Source: Isoetes taiwanensis
Taxonomy: Eukaryota > Streptophyta > Lycopodiopsida > Isoetales > Isoetaceae
Assembly: GCA_021234155.1 (NCBI GenBank)
Contig: JAJEKV010000008.1
Location: 6,448,945 to 6,512,944, forward strand
Length of the DNA: 64,000 nt
Direction: 5' to 3'
The translations under genes were made by a program, and so were the position numbers. Numbering within the stretch: the first letter of the stretch is position 1; each line of letters begins with the position of its first letter. The notes below the pieces were generated by a model. The model saw only the letters and a list, made by a program, of their open reading frames with translations. It was not told where the DNA came from and did no database searches. Positions 11,584 through 20,949 of the stretch are shown one piece after another.

Positions 11584-11737
11584 GGGTGCTGCATAACATC
11601 ATTCATTAATCCCATTAGTAGTGTATGCAAGCATTAAAACAAGGTAGGGGATGCCCCCCATAGGGGGTTTGAAAGCACGAAAAGAGGCAAAAGGGTGCCA
11701 AATTGGGCGCCCCCAATTTGCCCCACTAGAGGAGGTT
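11584..11737. other. Divergent spacer with lone palindrome
   Basis: This short gap separates the H3-tail-like ORF (minus) from the methyltransferase-like ORF (plus). At 11,699-11,720 it holds a single copy of the CAAATTGGGC / GCCCAATTTG-type palindrome seen in the 52- and 70-bp arrays. A shared bidirectional promoter would lie here if both genes were expressed. Confidence 0.5.
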
Positions 11738-11740
11738 TAG

Positions 11741-12664
11741 AGACACGGATTTATCGCTCCAGATCGTTTGAGTGAATGCTTGTCCGCCATGAAGACTATA
11801 GACGGAGGTAGTCGTGTATGGGTGGGAGCGTACCAGGATCCAAAAAAGAGAAACCCTTCATCTCGTGTTCGCGAGCTGCAGACCCTTGTTCTGGTAATGT
11901 ACGTGGCCGGAGACCAAGCAGCTGCCCCTGCTATGCATGACCTGAATCTATGCTTCAACGACGCGGACCATCCTCAAGAGTATTCGAAGTTTCCGCAGCA
12001 CTTGAAAGAAGTGGAGGACATAGAGAAGAACCTCCCCGATCATGAGTGCGCAGCAGGTAACATGGTTTAAACTTGTGTCTCTGTCCATTTCTTTTCAATA
12101 CCACTTATAACGGTTGTCTACTTTCCTTCATCATACTGGTTGTATCGGCCTTGGGGTGATAAGAGTGCGGGAGGAGGCGCGGGTGCTCTTTTGCCACATC
12201 AATTGGATTCCAGGACATGCACATACCTAGTGCGGAAATTTATGCTAGAGGGTTGCAGTGTCCTTGATTTCTTCTCCGGAGGATCGTTTAGCCGTGCAGC
12301 TTTGTGTGAAGGGTATAAAGCTATTGCCTTTGAGATTGATGAGAATATGCAGCTTAAACTTGTTCAGATTTTTGATCAACTCGAAGTAATGCTGGACGAG
12401 AAGAAATCGAGAGCCCGTGCTTTGCAAAAAATAGCAGAGGGAAAAAAGAAAGCAAGTGGCTCCAAGGCATCGACAGTAGCGACCGCTACTCCACCTCCTT
12501 GTCCATTCCCTGCACAAACAGTGCAGGAGTTGCAATCCACTCTCCGAATGTCTAAGGATTTTGTCACAGACCATTTGAGAAAGGTGGGAGGTTTTGGAGC
12601 AAAGGACATGTCTTTCTTTAGAAAGAGAAGGAGAACATTAATGCATTGGCGGGCACTGCACTAG
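11741..12664 (+). CDS. N4/N6 DNA methyltransferase-like ORF (partial)
   Basis: Two plus-strand blocks. Block 1 (11,741-about 12,056) encodes LSECLSAMKTIDGG, then LQTLVLVMYVAG and HDLNLCFNDADHPQEY. It ends at AGCAG|GTAACA, a plausible splice donor. Block 2 (about 12,140-12,664) encodes YRPWGDKS, then VLDFFSGGSFSRAAL and AIAFEIDEN, then a Lys/Ala-rich linker and a basic C-terminus. The order 'P-x-x-K, VLD-x-F-x-GGS, AFE-x-D' matches motifs X and I/II of beta-class N4/N6 amino-DNA methyltransferases (usual motif I form DPFxGSG). The catalytic D/N-PP-Y/F motif, expected upstream, is not visible, so the copy is 5'-truncated or missing exons. It lies head to head with the H3-tail-like ORF. The methyltransferase call rests on motif I and its spacing; another Rossmann-fold enzyme is possible. 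Confidence 0.45.
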
Positions 12665-13821
12665 TGTGCACCCAAGATCTGGTCGAGGGTAGCTCGAAGT
12701 TTACGCAGCTACTCCTCAAGGACCAAGAACCTTCTGTTGTATTGGAGACACAACCGTTGCTCTTTTGCAAAATTTGGCCTGCCCAGATACCTCAGATTCT
12801 TCAAAAATAGGGAATGCAAGTGCTTAGTTCTATGGGATTTGTCATTTTTAAGCCCAAGCGGTTGGAGCTGCTATGTACATATTTTACTCCTTTATCTTCT
12901 CTTTTGTTACTGATGTTGAACAACAATAGGATAAGGTTCTTCATTGAAACTGAAACCAAAGGCCTCAAAATCACCAAAGACCTCAAAATTGGCTATTCAG
13001 GTAGATAGCTTTGCTTCGATTTCTTTATGCTGTTGTATTCTCTTCTCGGGTGGCCCGAATTTAGTAGAAGTTTTTTGCATGTTGTAGAAACTGCCACAGG
13101 TCCAGCTTTATCCAAGTCAGCATTTGAACCTTTCAATTGTAGCCTTTGATTGGTAGAAAAGGATTTAATGGTGCTAAAAGTTAGATCATCATAGATATAT
13201 ACTCGGTTTTGCCTATCACTTATGTCTCTAAACTTGGGCGTCTCTGTTTTGAGCTAGATTATTAAATGATTCCTTGCTGCGTTTTTGCTTCCTTGTGTTT
13301 TATTCTACAGAAAGAACTTCTAAAATCAATGTTTAGACGATTTTTTGCTTGATTTTGCAGAGAATATAATATACAAGCTACACTGCTTCTGATATAATAC
13401 TGCCTATGATTTCTACGCTGGTTGTGATATAAGTTTTCTTATGATGCAAAATTACAACTAATGGTCTTACTTTGCTGTTACTTTGTTGTGCTAAAATAAT
13501 TTGATCCACTTAAAAACTTTTGGCTGTTGACAAATATGTCCGACGATTCAATGTGCTCTAAGGTCATCTATAGGATTTTTGTTTGCTTTGAATAGCCACA
13601 AGATAAAAGCACTCAACAATGTGGCATCTCTAGGGAGTAATATGCCATATTTCAGTAATACAAGTTTCCACCTTTGTAACTTCCTCTTTAGTGAGCAATG
13701 TAGTAAAATTTCAGTAGTTTCCACGTTTCTTTAACATTCATTTTTATAAAGCCCATGCACTATCAAGATATCTTCCAACATACTTCTACAAATTGCAATT
13801 TTTAATTCGATGTTATTCAAC
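12665..13821. other. Spacer without genes
   Basis: AT-rich, with no motif-bearing ORF. The minus and plus ORFs near 12,801-13,008 overlap each other and show no domain. Confidence 0.55.
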
Positions 13822-13824
13822 TTA

Positions 13825-14186
13825 GGGTGCATCCCCATTAGGGCGAAACAGGGTTTTTCCTCCTCTTCCACATCATCAAATCAAGAAGACCCATAGTTCC
13901 TATTGCGACCTGATTTCGCCACCAGAAGAACACAAAAGAATCCTCAATAGAGATCTTGCAAGAAGACAAAATTCTTGCAAGAGGACAAATTGTTCTTTGC
14001 TAAAAGACAAATTGAGTTTCCATTTAAGTTTTTCGGAAGTAGGCTGGAACTTCCTAAATCAAATCAGTTTTCTGTGCCATGTGGGCTAAAACCAGGAAGA
14101 GGAAGTATGTTGATTTTTGTCCTTATTCGCCACTCGCCACGAAGCAAAAAAAAGAGGCCTATTTGGGTCTAATGGGGATGCACCCT
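13825..14186. mobile_element. Tourist/Harbinger-type MITE
   Basis: A 362-bp element bounded by inverted repeats: GGGTGCATCCCCATTAG at 13,825 and its reverse complement ending at 14,186, matching perfectly for 17 bases. Each end is flanked directly by TTA, the target duplication made by PIF/Harbinger elements. There is no coding capacity. It sits about 150 bp upstream of the eIF1A start codon, so it lies in or near that gene's promoter. Confidence 0.85.
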
Positions 14187-14311
14187 TAGTGAATTTAATT
14201 TCATGTTCAATTAAAGATTTTTGCTTCCACTAGGATAACATAGCTTTGGAGGCCTTTATTCGCTATATTCAACTCGTAAGGGTTTTCTCTCCTCCTCCGT
14301 TCCTTCGGCAC

Positions 14312-14333
14312 AGAGAGAGAGAGAGAGAGAGAG
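14312..14333 (+). repeat. (GA)n in eIF1A 5' leader
   Basis: About 11 GA repeats immediately precede the ATG of eIF1A, after a CT-rich stretch (14,285-14,300). GA/CT tracts are common in plant core promoters and 5' UTRs. Confidence 0.85.
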
Positions 14334-14334
14334 C

Positions 14335-14772
14335 ATGCCAAAGAACAAAGGAAAGGGAGGAAAGAACCGCAAGCGAGGTAAAAATGAAGCAGATGATGAG
14401 AAGCGTGAGCTTGTCTTCAAAGAAGATGGCCAGGAATATGCCCAAGTGCTGCGTATGCTTGGAAACGGCCGTTGTGAAGCTCTATGCATCGATGGTACCA
14501 AGCGTATGTGCCATATCCGAGGTAAGATGCATAAAAAAGTCTGGATTGCTGCTGGTGATATAATTTTAGTAGGTCTGCGTGACTATCAGGATGATAAGGC
14601 AGATGTTATATTAAAATATATGCCAGATGAGGCCCGTCTCCTTAAGGCCTATGGTGAACTTCCCGATAACCTTCGTCTTAATGAGGGTATTGCTGGTGGT
14701 CTTGATGAAGAAGAAGAGGGTGGTGGTGATGACTACTTGGAATTTGAAGATGAAGACATTGATAAGATTTAG
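14335..14772 (+). CDS. eIF1A: Translation initiation factor eIF1A
   Basis: Complete uninterrupted 145-residue ORF. eIF1A binds the A site of the 40S ribosomal subunit and, with eIF1, promotes scanning and start-codon selection. The basic N-terminal tail ([19 protein letters not shown]) is diagnostic. It is followed by the OB-fold core (about residues 25-95; [38 protein letters not shown]) and an acidic C-terminal tail ([17 protein letters not shown]). The length equals that of plant eIF1A, and no residue looks lost. A single exon is normal for plant eIF1A. The ATG follows a GA-rich leader with a MITE just upstream. Part of the 3' end and 3' UTR is duplicated about 1 kb downstream. Cytosolic; very likely functional. 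Confidence 0.96.
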   Translation: MPKNKGKGGKNRKRGKNEADDEKRELVFKEDGQEYAQVLRMLGNGRCEALCIDGTKRMCHIRGKMHKKVWIAAGDIILVGLRDYQDDKADVILKYMPDEARLLKAYGELPDNLRLNEGIAGGLDEEEEGGGDDYLEFEDEDIDKI

Positions 14773-15200
14773 TTAGTAATTTGAAACATATTTTCCTGTG
14801 CCGTTTAGCAACTTCCCTATGTGTGACTTGTAGCTTCTCAATAATATCCGCTATTGGTTGTTTCTTTTAGCTAATTTTCCTGGTCCCGTCTGAGGACTTG
14901 AGTAGTAGTTTGGTAGGCTTTAGTGTGCCTGTCCGTTGGTAAGTAGTTTCTTGGATTGGGCGAAATTCATTAAGTTAAACTTCTGCTTTTATGGTGCTGT
15001 AAGGCTTTTGTTCATTTAGTATTTATTGAACCCAGAGATGTAGTAGTATCTTGAGTAAGCCTTGTGTTTTGTAATGTTTAGGACAAGCCATTCCAGGTAT
15101 TATCCCACAGGAGACAAATTTTATTCTAGAAAACGTTCTCATAATTCTGGTCTACTTTCTGATGGAACTGTCCAGAAACATTAACAAAGAGTTATTAGTA
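14773..15200 (+). other. eIF1A 3' UTR and flank
   Basis: Non-coding sequence after the eIF1A stop. It is the source of the homologous stretch at 15,740-16,215, which fixes its extent to about 15,190. Confidence 0.6.
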
Positions 15201-15299
15201 AGGACCAAGTAAGTTGGGTAAATGCAGGTTCTGTTAACACGTGCGAGCTGGTAAATGCTGTATCTGGATAGCTTGACCTAAATAAGAATTATTTTGGTG

Positions 15300-15600
15300 A
15301 CTAAAAATGACCCTAATTGTTCTGTGTTCTTTGAGACTCTAAATGACTCCTTCAGCCTAGCAGATTCTTCGTGCTTTTCTTGGCTCAGCTTGTCCAATTG
15401 CGTGATTTTCTGTTCATAAACTCTCTAATTTTGTTGAGCCTTCATGAAGAACATCAATTAGGTTGGTGTTCTTTGCAACTAGTTTCTTATTTTCTGTTTC
15501 AAGAATTTTAACCTGTTCAAGATATCCTTTGCAGTAATTTGATCAAAATGCATGTAGCTCCTCTAATTTGCTCGCTATGACATGCTGCTGTTGCCTTTGT
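15300..15600 (-). pseudogene. Coiled-coil protein fragment
   Basis: On the minus strand two frames together read as heptad-rich coiled coil: YLEQVKILETENKKLVAKN then, after a frame change near 15,420, YEQKITQLDKLSQEKHEE and SARLKESFRVSKNTEQL. A TGA interrupts the first part near 15,540. The parent gene is not identified; kinesins and cytoskeletal linkers have such segments. It sits between eIF1A and its partial copy, so the tandem duplication or an insertion placed it there. Confidence 0.45.
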
Positions 15601-15644
15601 GCTTAAAGCTTGTTTAGTAGAGCTAGAACCAATTTAGTAGAGCT

Positions 15645-16215
15645 AGAACTTTCCTCTTAATGAGGGTATTGCTGGTGTCTTGATGAAGAAGAAGAGGGCG
15701 GTGGTGATGACTACTTGGAATTTGAAGACATTGATAAGATGTAGTTAATAAGTTTAAACATATTTGACTTAGCCGATTAGCAACTTCCCTATGTGTCACT
15801 TGTAGCTTCTTAATAATATCTTTATTGTTGTTTCTTTTAACTAATTTCTCTGGTCCCATCAGAGGACTTGTAGTATTTTTGTAGTGTGCCTGTCCGCTGG
15901 TAACTAGTTTCTTGGATTGGACGAAGTTTATTAGGTTAAAACTTTTACTTCGTGTAAGTCTTTTGTTCTTTTAGTATCTATTGAATAGACCCACAAACTT
16001 AGTAGTAGCTTGAACAAAACTTGTGTTTTGTAACATTTATTAGACCAAGCCAATCCAGGTATTATCACAAGAGACAAATTTCCTTGTAGAAAATGTTCTC
16101 ATAATTATTCTGTTCCAATTTTTGATGGACAAATTTCATTGTAGAAAGTGTTCTCATAGTTATTCTGTTCCAATTTTCGATGGAACTGTCTAGAAACATT
16201 CATAAAGAATTACTG
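15645..16215 (+). pseudogene. Partial tandem copy of eIF1A 3' end
   Basis: The stretch 15,652-15,742 repeats the last about 100 coding bases of eIF1A (14,668-14,772) with small indels, including loss of one GATGAA unit. The similarity continues through the 3' UTR to about 16,215. No 5' part is present. It arose as a segmental duplication (introns cannot be used as a test, and there is no poly-A tail). An internal about 64-bp repeat at 16,075-16,195 is superimposed. Confidence 0.88.
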
Positions 16216-16224
16216 CAAAGGATA

Positions 16225-16385
16225 CGATGCAGCGGCCCTTCTCTTTGTCGAACATTGTGCTAAGTCAAAGTGATGTCAATGCTGGACATGTGAAAGCCAA
16301 AGCCCTTCTCTTTGTCGAACATTGTGCTAAGTCAGAATGATGTCAATGCTGGACATGTGGAAGCCAAAGCGATGCGTTTGCTTGA
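16225..16385. repeat. Tandem duplication, about 77 bp
   Basis: The block 'cccttctctttgtcgaaca...' through 'gccaaagc' occurs twice in direct tandem with three or four differences. There is no coding signal. Confidence 0.8.
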
Positions 16386-16565
16386 AGATTTTAAACCTTC
16401 ATAAACTTTGCACAATTGGTTTCGTAAGGCAGGAGGGTACAAGTCAACATAGAATTATCACACAGAACAGCTCGTAAGGGGATTTGAATTGCCAGAGAAT
16501 ACAGCACTAAATGACAGCACAAAATGAAATTAATTGACATAAAACAACAAAATTTGTAAGAACAC

Positions 16566-16985
16566 ATTCAGGTTTAAACGGCCTGCTCCTTGCTCATACA
16601 TATTGGGTCCATCTAGTTTTATAGCACCCTCCATAAGTGCTTGAGCTCATATATATTGGGTCCATCTAGTTTTATAGCACCCTCCATAAGTGCTTGTTTG
16701 ATACTACCAGGATTCAGAACATTCCAGCATATCTCTTCAGGAACTATAAACAATAGCAAGGTCTCTGTAAACAATAGCAAGGTCTCTAACATTACCCATG
16801 TGGAAGCTCCCATGTGCTCATACCACGTGATGAGAAGGATGCAATATGGTTATTGTAATCAATACCACCAACACCAATTATATCATTCTGATCAGCTGGA
16901 TTGTTCAGGGTTCTATATAGTGGTCCATCATTTCCAATTGCTGATGTCATAATAATATTATTTGCAGTCATTTCCCAACCCTGAA
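16566..16985 (-). pseudogene. Site-1 protease (subtilase SBT6.1) fragment
   Basis: Minus-strand reading gives [20 protein letters not shown], then [18 protein letters not shown] and [16 protein letters not shown]. After a gap this continues as VPEEICWNVLNPGSIKQAL, KLDGPNIYE and finally MYEQGAGRLN. These match consecutive parts of the plant site-1 protease catalytic domain (Golgi subtilase that activates membrane-bound bZIP factors), including the oxyanion-hole Asn region. The part carrying the catalytic Ser, normally between the two blocks, is deleted. A 57-bp tandem duplication at about 16,585-16,695 repeats the KQALMEGA to GPN stretch. A stop follows PHG. The first block starts after a likely splice acceptor, so this derives from genomic DNA, not from a processed mRNA. 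Non-functional. Confidence 0.85.
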
Positions 16986-17506
16986 CATTCAAACTAAGAA
17001 CTGTCAATTTGCATGTTCCAGAACAAAATAGAAATACTTGCTTGGCATGCAATCTGTGTGTATGCATGATTGTGCATGATCGGAGGGAAGCTTGCACACT
17101 TTGTTCCAGAACATGTTGCGCGAATATGCTAAAATATACAAGTATATTGTATGCAGGTCAGTCTTGAGGTACAATACAGCTGCCAGCTGCTCCTAAGCCC
17201 ATATGATAGCTTAAGCAGGAAATGGATCACCATTTTAGAATTTTATATGGAGTAGCTCTATCTTGCAGCAGCACAGAAGGAGCAACAGAAAAGGGATAGT
17301 GCCCCACTTGTCTACCATCCTATTGGTTTGACTTCTTATGTATGCAGAAACACTAAAACAAGGCACTCAAGTATATATTGTCAAGTAACAGAGTATATTA
17401 TTTATATTATTTAGTAACAGAGAATATACTTAGTAAATAGGATATTGCCATATCCTATTTGGTACGTACACATTACTGGTTTTAGAAAGACACACCAGAA
17501 TGTCAT
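16986..17506. other. Spacer before CACTA element
   Basis: No gene seen. It has AT-rich tandem 'tatta' stretches near 17,390-17,440 and ends at the GCT target duplication at 17,507. Confidence 0.5.
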
Positions 17507-17509
17507 GCT
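17507..17509. repeat. Target-site duplication GCT (left)
   Basis: GCT directly precedes the left TIR, and the same three bases follow the right TIR at 27,854-27,856. A three-base duplication is characteristic of CACTA/EnSpm insertion. Confidence 0.7.
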
Positions 17510-17529
17510 CACAACAGGAGAAAGGCCAT

Positions 17530-17920
17530 TTAGCGACGTCTATAGCGACGTCTAGGTCACGCGTCTATCGCGACGTCGGCGGCGTGACCGGGCGTGACCT
17601 GAGGCGTCGGCCGGAGACGTCGCGCGCATCGCGACATCGTCGCATCGCGGCGTCGCCAGACGTGACATAGACGTGACGCAGACGTGACATAGACGTCGCA
17701 TGCGACGTGACACGTGGAATATACACGTGGAATATCAAAAAAATCCACGTGTGCCGTAAAAGCCACGTGTAGACGTCGCATGCGACGTGACACGTGGAAT
17801 ATACACATGGAATATCAAAAAAATCCACGTGTGCCGTAAAAGCCACGTGTATATGTCGCATGCGACGTCACGCAGAAAAATTATGAAAATCCACGTGTAA
17901 TTAGAAAAGCCACGTGGCAA
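17530..17920. repeat. Left subterminal repeats
   Basis: Dense GCGACGTC and ACGTGACA motifs, then an 80-bp tandem unit (starts at about 17,692, 17,772 and 17,852) containing GTCGCATGCGAC and CCACGTGT. A run of (A)nT units follows at 17,920-17,997. Confidence 0.85.
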
Positions 17921-18199
17921 GAAAAAAAATAAAAAAAATAAAAAAAATAAAAAAAATAAAAAAAAAATAAAAAAAAAAATAAAAAAAATAAAAAAATGTT
18001 TGGCTTAGATAATTATTACAATATGATGTACAAGGAGCAAAAGGGCATTTATATTTTTATATTTATATTTTAAAATAATCACAAAAGTATTTTTATATTT
18101 ATATTTTTAAATAATCACAAAAGTGAATTGTATTTATATTTTTAAATAATCACAAAAGACTCGTTAAGGGGAGTATCCACCCTTTTAGCCTAGAGCTAA

Positions 18200-19030
18200 T
18201 CTCTGTCGATTCAATTGGAGTAGTCATCCGATTCGGGGTTGCGATTGGATGGCCCTCCACCATAGTTTCTGAGATCCCTCGCCCGACCCAGCCCCCATGT
18301 CCTCGTCTAGGGCCTGATTCATCTCATGCTTTCGCTTCCTATAAAACCAAAAGAATATGGCATTAATGTAGTTCATAAAATTATAATAATTTTCTACAAC
18401 GCACCCCGCATTCCCGTGATGTGGGACGGTCCCTCTTCATTATAATTGTTGATACAGATAAAACAAAATTTCCACGTTAAAGTGGCTATTTTTACGTGCT
18501 GCTTGCTAGGGGGAAACCCGTATAGATAGGTCTATGACAATATAACGAGTATTAGCTAATGACATTTAAAGTTCTTATTAAAATTAATGTGAACTAATAT
18601 AGCTCTTACGAATCTATGGTGAAACCCTTTCCGACCGCTGGAGCCCAAATGAGACGGCTTTCGTTCACTTTTAGTTGCTTTGTCGGTCCGAGCTCTATGT
18701 TTCTGTTCTGGATCCTTTGCACGTTCGAATGCAATCTGATTGCAAGGCACACAACATTATCACAAGTTAAAGTGAACGAATGGCAAAAAAAATAAGAAAT
18801 ACCTTGATATCTTCCTTGTGGAGATTAAGTGGTTTAGGGACTTTTGACCAATCGCCTCCAACTTTTTCGCAAGTCGTCTTCAGTTCCTTGACCACTCTTT
18901 GCCTTTGACATAAATCGATAGATCAACGCAATATTAAAATAATAAAAACAAGACTATGATTAGGTCATGTACCTCCTTTTTCGTAGAAGCTCGCCCATCA
19001 TCGAAGGGAAACTCTGTTTCATTTTATTTT
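18200..19030 (-). pseudogene. Element-internal coding remnants
   Basis: Short minus-strand segments have coding character and splice-like borders: KMKQSFPSMMGELLRKRR (about 19,020-18,965), QRVVKELKTTCEKVGGDW (about 18,905-18,850), and a basic segment with KATKSERKPSHLGSSGRKGF (about 18,690-18,620). The last is faintly reminiscent of the conserved basic block in plant Ptta/EnSpm-type proteins. None is long and the family is unproven. They may be exons of a decayed gene belonging to the element. Confidence 0.35.
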
Positions 19031-19094
19031 TGAAATAAAATAATAATAAGAAAATAATAATACCTCTACCTAACAAAAATAATAAGAAATGTGG

Positions 19095-19570
19095 GACTAG
19101 GGCCCGAACATCTGGTCCCCTCCACTCATGGTGGAGCCGACCATGTCCTTGCCCTAGCTACCTCTAGCTAAAACTGACAATGAACGTGAGCTAAGGCCCG
19201 AACACCTGGTCCTCTCCACTCGCGGTGGAGCCGACCATGTCCTTGCCGTAGCCACCTCTACTCAAGAATGAGAAGAAAAGTGGAATTGGACCCGGACATC
19301 TGGTCCTCTCCACGCAAGATGGAGCCGACCGTGCCCTTGAACAAGCCACTACAATTTTATTTTAGACCTAACAAATAACAAGTCGAAGTCGACTTGAACC
19401 CGGGTAAGTGATCCTCTCCACTCTAGGTGGAGCCGACCGTGCCCTTGAACAAGCCACTCCTTAACCTAGGAAAATAAAATTTGATCATAGTGGAAGTGAA
19501 CTTCGAACCCGGGTACACATGGTCCTCTCCACTCTAGGTGGAGCCGACCCGTGCCCTTGAACAAGCCACT
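19095..19570 (-). repeat. Hairpin repeat family, five copies
   Basis: Five dispersed-tandem units (GGAGCCG motif at 19,132, about 19,226, 19,321, 19,429 and 19,542; spacing 94-113 bp). On the minus strand each forms a hairpin: outer stem GGTC/GACC, GG/AG internal mismatch, inner stem CTCCAC/GTGGAG, 5-base loop. Loops differ between copies while the stems hold. Each is followed by a CGGGTTC-like motif. The same design recurs at 62.0-62.3 kb on the plus strand. Confidence 0.82.
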
Positions 19571-19689
19571 CCGTCAATTTTTTTTAACCTATTTAAAGCT
19601 ATAAAAAAAATGCAAGTGTGATGAACTTACCAAATGAAGAACGTATGCAGACAAGATCCTGCTGGGCCCAAATAAAAAAGGACAGCTGC

Positions 19690-20610
19690 CAAACCTGCAA
19701 CAAAAAGTTAAAAGAATAAGAACAAAAGAAGAAGAAGATCGAAAAAAATAAAAAAATTAAAGTGGAAAAAATAGAAAAATCAAGAAAAGAAAAAAAATTA
19801 ATCGAAGAAGAAGATAAGGGTGGGAGAAACAAGAGAAGGGAGGGAGAAGAAATAAGGGAAGGGTCGAAGATGGGAAGGGAAAGCACGAAGGAGAGAAGAA
19901 GAAATGATGTTGGGGGAGAGAAGAATAGAATCGAAGGGGAAGAGAAAGAATAGAAGGAGGAAGAAGGGAAGAAGGGAAGGAAAAGAAATATGAAGAGAAA
20001 AATAAGAGAAGGAAAGAAGAGATAAAAAAATAAGAGAAGAAGAAAGAATCGAAGAAGGGAAGAAGAGAAAGGAAGAATAGAATCGAAGAGAAGAGAAGAA
20101 TAGAATCGAATAAGAGAAGAGAATAAGAGAATAAGAATAAGAGAAGAGAAGCATAGAATAGAATAAGAGAAGAGAAGAATAGAATCGAGAAGAATAGAAT
20201 AAGAGAAGAGAAGAATAGAATCGAAGGGGAAGAGAAATAATAGAAGGAGGAAGAAGGGAAGAAATAAGAGAAGGGAAGAAGGGAAGGAAACGAAATATGA
20301 AGAGAAATGAGAGAAGAAATGAGAAGAAATGAGAGAAGAAGAAGAAGAAGAAGAAGAAGAAGAAGAAGAAGAAGAAGAGAGAAGAAGAGAAGGAAAGAAG
20401 AGAAATGAGAGAAGAAGAGAAGAAATGAGAGAAGAAGAGAAGAAGAAAGAAGAGAAGGAAAGAAGAGAAGGGAAAGAAGAGAAATATGAAGAGAAATGAG
20501 AGAAGAAGAAGAAGAGAGAAGAAGAGAAGGAAAGAAGAGAAGGGGAGAGGAAAGGAAGGGGAAAGAATAGAAGAGAAGAAATGAGAAGAAATGAGAGAAG
20601 AAGAAAAATG
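19690..20610. repeat. Polypurine (GAA/GAGAA) tract, 0.9 kb
   Basis: Almost pure A/G on the plus strand for about 900 bases, with GAAGAA, AGAGAAG and GAATAGAATC submotifs. The minus-strand Ser/Phe/Leu-rich ORFs that cross it are compositional artefacts. Such mirror-rich purine tracts can adopt triplex (H-DNA) structures. Confidence 0.93.
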
Positions 20611-20699
20611 AAGAACACAAAAAACCTAGGTTAGGCATGCACCTTTCAATCCAAAAAACCTATTCAATCTAAAAAATATGATGTACTAACCTTAGAATA

Positions 20700-20935
20700 G
20701 TTGCTTGCAGGTCGATCAGGGTAGTAGCGCCGCAGATCGCCCAAAAAGCTCGAAGAGAAAGCAAAAAGAAAAGGTGCGGAAAAGCCGGCCGCGCGCAGTT
20801 TCAAAAAATTACAAAACGTCGCATGCGACGGCGGCGTGCATGCGACGGCCCACGCCGACGTATTTTTGTTATAGCGACGTTATGGACTTTATATTTTTTT
20901 TTTGACGTCTTTTTTAAATGTGATGCTCATTAAAG
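20700..20935. repeat. Internal copy of subterminal motifs
   Basis: A short block with GTCGCATGCGAC and GCGACGTTA motifs (20,815-20,882) like those at the element ends. This suggests an older element terminus now internal, or nesting of two related elements. The splice-like 'ttgcttgcag' at 20,710 may be chance. Confidence 0.5.
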
Positions 20936-20949
20936 TTTGTCCCTAGGCT

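Noticed and set aside
19095-19570. tRNA genes suggested by the hairpin followed by a GGTTC-like motif
   Set aside because: No acceptor stem, no D-arm and no proper A box; only a hairpin plus a B-box-like sequence, so reported as a repeat family.
19599-20638. 339- and 293-codon minus-strand ORFs rich in Ser, Phe and Leu
   Set aside because: Pure translation of the polypurine tract; compositional artefact.
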